A stretch of DNA of 64,000 nt. Source: Halomonas ventosae. Lineage in GTDB: Bacteria; Pseudomonadota; Gammaproteobacteria; Pseudomonadales; Halomonadaceae. Position 1 is the first letter of the stretch, and each line of letters starts with the position of its first letter. The notes under the pieces were generated by a model, which ran no database searches, had not been told where the DNA came from, and was given only the letters and a program-made list of their open reading frames with translations. The translations under genes and the position numbers were made by a program. Shown here one piece after another: positions 61,075 to 64,000 of this stretch. The DNA lies in contig NZ_SNWH01000004.1 of assembly GCF_004361885.1 (NCBI RefSeq), positions 124,001 to 188,000 on the forward strand, given 5' to 3'.

Positions 61075-63719
61075 GCCATGACCTGCACGAATCGCTGCGT
61101 GACAATGTCCGTATCCTGGGCGACAGCCTGGGTCGCACCATCGCCGATGACCTGGGCCCGGGCTTCGTCGACCGCATCGAGACCATCCGCAGCTTCGCCA
61201 AGCGTGGCCGCCAGGGCGAGGAGGGCAGTCAGCGTGCGTTGATCGAGTACCTGCGCAAGCTGCCCGACCGTGACCTGCTGCCGGTGACTCGGGCCTTCAA
61301 CCAGTTCCTCAACCTGGCCAATATCGCCGAACAGCACTATCGCGCCCGCTTCCGCCGGGTCGAGGACTACAAGCCCGGCTCGCAGCCGGTGCTCTCCGAA
61401 CTGCTCGAACGGGCCCGGCGTGAGGGCCATTCGCCGCGCAAGCTGGTGGAGACCCTGGCCGGCATGCGCGTCGAGCTGGTACTCACCGCTCACCCCACCG
61501 AGGTCATCCGTCGCACCCTGATCCAGAAATACGACGCCATCGACGACTGCCTGACGGCCATCGAGTCCTCCGCGGACTACCCGGAGCGCGGGGTGCGCGC
61601 CCAGGGCCGGCTGGAAGAACTGATCAGCCAGGCCTGGCATACCGACGAGATTCGCCACGAGAGACCGACGCCGGTGGACGAGGCCAAGTGGGGCTTCGCG
61701 GTGATCGAGAACTCGCTGTGGCAGGCGGTACCCGACTTCCATCGCGACCTGGACAATCTGCTGCTGGAGACCGCCGGCGAGCGCCTGCCACTGGATGCCG
61801 CACCGCTCCGCTTCGCCTCCTGGATGGGCGGCGATCGCGACGGTAATCCCAATGTCACCGCCAAGGTGACCCGGGAGGTATTGCTGCTGGGCCGCTGGAT
61901 GGCGGCAGACCTCTATCTGCGGGACATGGGGCAGCTCAAGGCCGAGCTCTCCATGTGGAAGGCCAACAGCGCGCTCAAGGCCGAGGTGGGGGATGTCGCC
62001 GAGCCCTACCGCGAACTGCTCAAGCGCCTGGCCAGCCGCGTCGAGGCGACCCGCGACTGGGCCAAGGCCGAGCTCGACGGGCGCAGCTACGAGGGCGGTG
62101 CCATCATCGAGACCCGCGACCAGCTCTACGCCCCCTTGCTGACCTGCTATCGCTCGCTGTGCGACGTGGGACTCGATACCATCGCCAATGGCGTACTGCT
62201 CGATACTTTGCGCCGTGTGGCGGTGTTCGGCGTGACCCTGACCAAGCTCGACCTGCGCCAGGAGGCCAGCCGCCATGCTCAGGTGATGGAGGAGCTCACC
62301 CACGGCCTGGGACTCGGCCACTATCGTGACTGGAACGAGGCACAGCGCCAGGAGTTTCTGCTCACCGAGCTGGCCTCGCGGCGCCCCCTCATCCCGCGAC
62401 GCTGGGAGTGCTCCGCCGAGTCACGCGAGGTGATCGACACCTTTCGGGTGATCGCCTCCGAGCATCGCGAGGCGCTGGGAACCTATATCATCTCCATGGC
62501 CGGGCAACCCTCCGATGTACTCGCGGTGGCACTGCTGATGAAAGAGGTGGGAGGCGCGGTCAGCCTGCCCATCGCGCCACTGTTCGAGACCCTCGACGAC
62601 CTGGATCACGCCGGCGAGGTCATCGACCACCTGCTGGCGCTGCCGGGGTATCGTGCCCTGGCCGGCGACCGCCAGGAGGTGATGATCGGTTATTCGGACT
62701 CCGCCAAGGACGCCGGCCAGCTGGCCGCCGCCTGGGCGCAGTACCGCGCCCAGGAAACGCTGGTCGAGGTCTGTGATCGACATGGCGTCGACCTCACGCT
62801 CTTCCATGGTCGCGGCGGCACCGTGGGCCGCGGTGGCGGGCCCGCCCATGCGGCCATCCTCTCCCAGCCGCCGGGCTCGGTGAACGGCAGCTTGCGGGTG
62901 ACCGAACAGGGCGAGATGATTCGCTTCAAGTTCGGCCAGCCGGAGATCGCCCTGCGTTCTATGGAGATCTATGCCTGTGCCGTGCTCGAGGCGAGCTTGT
63001 TGCCGCCCCCGGCGCCTCAGCCGGAATGGCGCGAGGAGATGGACCGCCTGGCCAAGATCGCCCATGGCGCCTATGTAGGCGTGGTGCGCGAGGATCCCGA
63101 TTTCGTCCCCTATTTCCGTGCAGTGACCCCGGAGGGTGCGCTGGGTCGCCTGCCGCTGGGCTCGCGCCCCACCAAGCGGCGTCAGGAGGGCGGCGTGGAG
63201 ACCCTCAGGGCGATTCCCTGGATCTTCGCCTGGACCCAGATCCGCCTCATGCTGCCGGCCTGGTTGGGCAGTGGCGAAGCCTTCAGCCAACGACTGGAGG
63301 AGGAGGGCGGACTCGAGGTGCTGCGCGAGATGCGCGACCAGTGGCCCTTCTTCGGCACCTATCTGGACATGCTGGAGATGCTGCTGGCCAAGGCTGACGT
63401 GGGCATCGCCGCCTACTATGAGCACCGACTGGTCGACGAACCGGCCCTCAAGGCGCTCGGCGAGCGGCTGCGCAGCCGCTTCGCTCGCCTTCACGAGGCG
63501 CTGCTGGAGGTGCTCGACCAGCAGGAGCTACTGGAGAAGACGCCGCTGATCCGACAGGCCATCGAGGTGCGCAACCCCTACATCGATCCGCTGCACGGCC
63601 TGCAGGCGGAGCTCCTGCAGCGTAACCGCGATGCCGACGGGGCGATCAGCGCAGATCTTTCTCGCGCGCTGATGGTGACCATGGCAGGGATCGCCGCGGG
63701 GCTGCGCAACACCGGCTGA
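61071..63719 (+). CDS. ppc: Phosphoenolpyruvate carboxylase
   Basis: An 882-residue anaplerotic enzyme making oxaloacetate from PEP and bicarbonate. The catalytic His 141 is in VLTAHPTEVIRRT. FHGRGGTVGRGGGPAH, SWMGGDRDGNPNVT and the C-terminal GIAAGLRNTG are diagnostic. The ribosome site AAGGAG lies ahead of ATG 61071, which overlaps the mazG stop. Confidence 0.98.
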   Translation: MSHDLHESLRDNVRILGDSLGRTIADDLGPGFVDRIETIRSFAKRGRQGEEGSQRALIEYLRKLPDRDLLPVTRAFNQFLNLANIAEQHYRARFRRVEDYKPGSQPVLSELLERARREGHSPRKLVETLAGMRVELVLTAHPTEVIRRTLIQKYDAIDDCLTAIESSADYPERGVRAQGRLEELISQAWHTDEIRHERPTPVDEAKWGFAVIENSLWQAVPDFHRDLDNLLLETAGERLPLDAAPLRFASWMGGDRDGNPNVTAKVTREVLLLGRWMAADLYLRDMGQLKAELSMWKANSALKAEVGDVAEPYRELLKRLASRVEATRDWAKAELDGRSYEGGAIIETRDQLYAPLLTCYRSLCDVGLDTIANGVLLDTLRRVAVFGVTLTKLDLRQEASRHAQVMEELTHGLGLGHYRDWNEAQRQEFLLTELASRRPLIPRRWECSAESREVIDTFRVIASEHREALGTYIISMAGQPSDVLAVALLMKEVGGAVSLPIAPLFETLDDLDHAGEVIDHLLALPGYRALAGDRQEVMIGYSDSAKDAGQLAAAWAQYRAQETLVEVCDRHGVDLTLFHGRGGTVGRGGGPAHAAILSQPPGSVNGSLRVTEQGEMIRFKFGQPEIALRSMEIYACAVLEASLLPPPAPQPEWREEMDRLAKIAHGAYVGVVREDPDFVPYFRAVTPEGALGRLPLGSRPTKRRQEGGVETLRAIPWIFAWTQIRLMLPAWLGSGEAFSQRLEEEGGLEVLREMRDQWPFFGTYLDMLEMLLAKADVGIAAYYEHRLVDEPALKALGERLRSRFARLHEALLEVLDQQELLEKTPLIRQAIEVRNPYIDPLHGLQAELLQRNRDADGAISADLSRALMVTMAGIAAGLRNTG

Positions 63720-63727
63720 TCCCGGCA

Positions 63728-63748
63728 GCGCCTGGCTTTGCCAGGCGC
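63728..63748. terminator. Hairpin after ppc
   Basis: A 9-bp perfect stem GCGCCTGGC / GCCAGGCGC with a TTT loop, 8 bp after the ppc stop and between convergent coding. No T-run, like the other convergent-gene hairpins here. Confidence 0.6.
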
Positions 63749-63766
63749 GGTAAGACTGATACCCCT

Positions 63767-63832
63767 CTATGGTGTCGACGGGTGCTGGGACCGGGTCCAC
63801 TCGATCAGGTCGTGAAAGGACTCGATCTTCAT
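63767..63832 (-). pseudogene. Probable 5' stub of a short gene downstream of the copper ATPase
   Basis: A 21-residue frame starts at ATG 63832 behind an excellent AGAGGAG site and begins MKIESFHDLIEWTR before ending early at TAG. The start looks like a genuine conserved N-terminus, and the setting (after copA, before a hairpin) suggests a truncated small gene. I cannot name the family with confidence. A genuine short peptide is the alternative. Confidence 0.4.
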
Positions 63833-63900
63833 CCGATGTTCTCCTCTGATGGGCTACTTGCTCGGCCGTCGCTCCAGCCACTCCTTTTCATCATTCATGA

Positions 63901-64000
63901 TCAGATACGCACCCGGCGCAGGCGCAGTGAATTCATGACTACCGACAGCGAAGAGGCGCTCATCGCGAAGGCGGCGAACATCGGCGAGATGAGGATGCCG
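63901..64000 (-). CDS. copA: Copper-translocating P-type ATPase, C-terminal end
   Basis: Only the last 33 codons are in the window; the 5' part lies beyond base 64000. The helix ISPMFAAFAMSASSLSVVMN followed by SLRLRR matches the last membrane helix of CopA-type P1B ATPases, where a Met-Ser-Ser motif takes part in Cu(I) passage. The assignment rests on this short tail alone. Confidence 0.75.
   Translation of the reverse strand, partial: GILISPMFAAFAMSASSLSVVMNSLRLRRVRI

Noticed and set aside
63854-63898. 14-residue minus-strand frame (MNDEKEWLERRPSK) after the copA stop
   Set aside because: No ribosome site and too short to judge, although it reads like coding sequence.

Overview
The window reads as ordinary chromosome from a GC-rich gammaproteobacterium, most likely a member of the Halomonadaceae (Halomonas or a close relative). 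This rests on Pseudomonas/Halomonas-type gene order (rne / rluC-HAD phosphatase-sppA-yceD-rpmF-plsX-fabD-fabG-acpP-fabF-pabC-mltG-tmk-holB-pilZ-tatD, with no fabH after plsX), an algU-mucA-mucB-mucD envelope-stress locus, a TonB2-type ExbB/ExbB/ExbD/TonB system, and an acidic, repeat-rich RNase E tail. I could not run a similarity search, so every name rests on motifs, length and synteny read by eye. I saw no rRNA, tRNA, CRISPR array, insertion sequence or prophage.

Layout. 1-4.8 kb: lipid A and cell wall genes (msbA 3' part, lpxK, ycaR-like, kdsB, a degenerate tyrosine phosphatase stub, murB). 4.9-8.2 kb: rne on the minus strand behind a leader of about 450 nt. 8.7-22.7 kb: a long plus-strand run for rRNA modification, fatty acid and phospholipid synthesis, folate, murein, dTMP and DNA polymerase functions, ending in tatD and a DUF1285 gene. 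22.7-25.0 kb: a UvrD-like helicase followed by an internally deleted sulfurtransferase remnant. 25.1-28.8 kb: the electron-transfer flavoprotein system (etfQO divergent from etfBA). 29.0-33.7 kb: Mn-type superoxide dismutase and the five-gene TonB2-like operon. 33.8-39.7 kb: xth and a small basic protein (minus), rhlB-dinG (plus), DAHP synthase (minus). 40.0-44.0 kb: algU-mucA-mucB-mucD. 44.7-46.1 kb: a porin-like gene. 46.5-52.8 kb: lepA-lepB-rnc-era-recO-pdxJ-acpS. 52.7-55.5 kb: a BarA/GacS-type hybrid kinase (minus). 55.6-63.7 kb: cysM-rlmD-relA-mazG-ppc. The last 100 bases hold the 3' end of a copper-type P-type ATPase (minus).

No new multi-gene system stands out. The unusual features are structural. 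(1) At least two genes are reduced to short stubs in place. A sulfurtransferase keeps its first 15 codons fused to its last ~24. A low-molecular-weight phosphatase keeps its signature loop but has lost the catalytic Cys. A third candidate stub sits beside copA. (2) Short perfect or near-perfect tandem duplications of 7-15 bp recur in intergenic spacers and a few reading frames. (3) A 34-bp perfect palindrome lies between murB and rne. (4) A consensus promoter places the yceD start codon almost at the transcription start.
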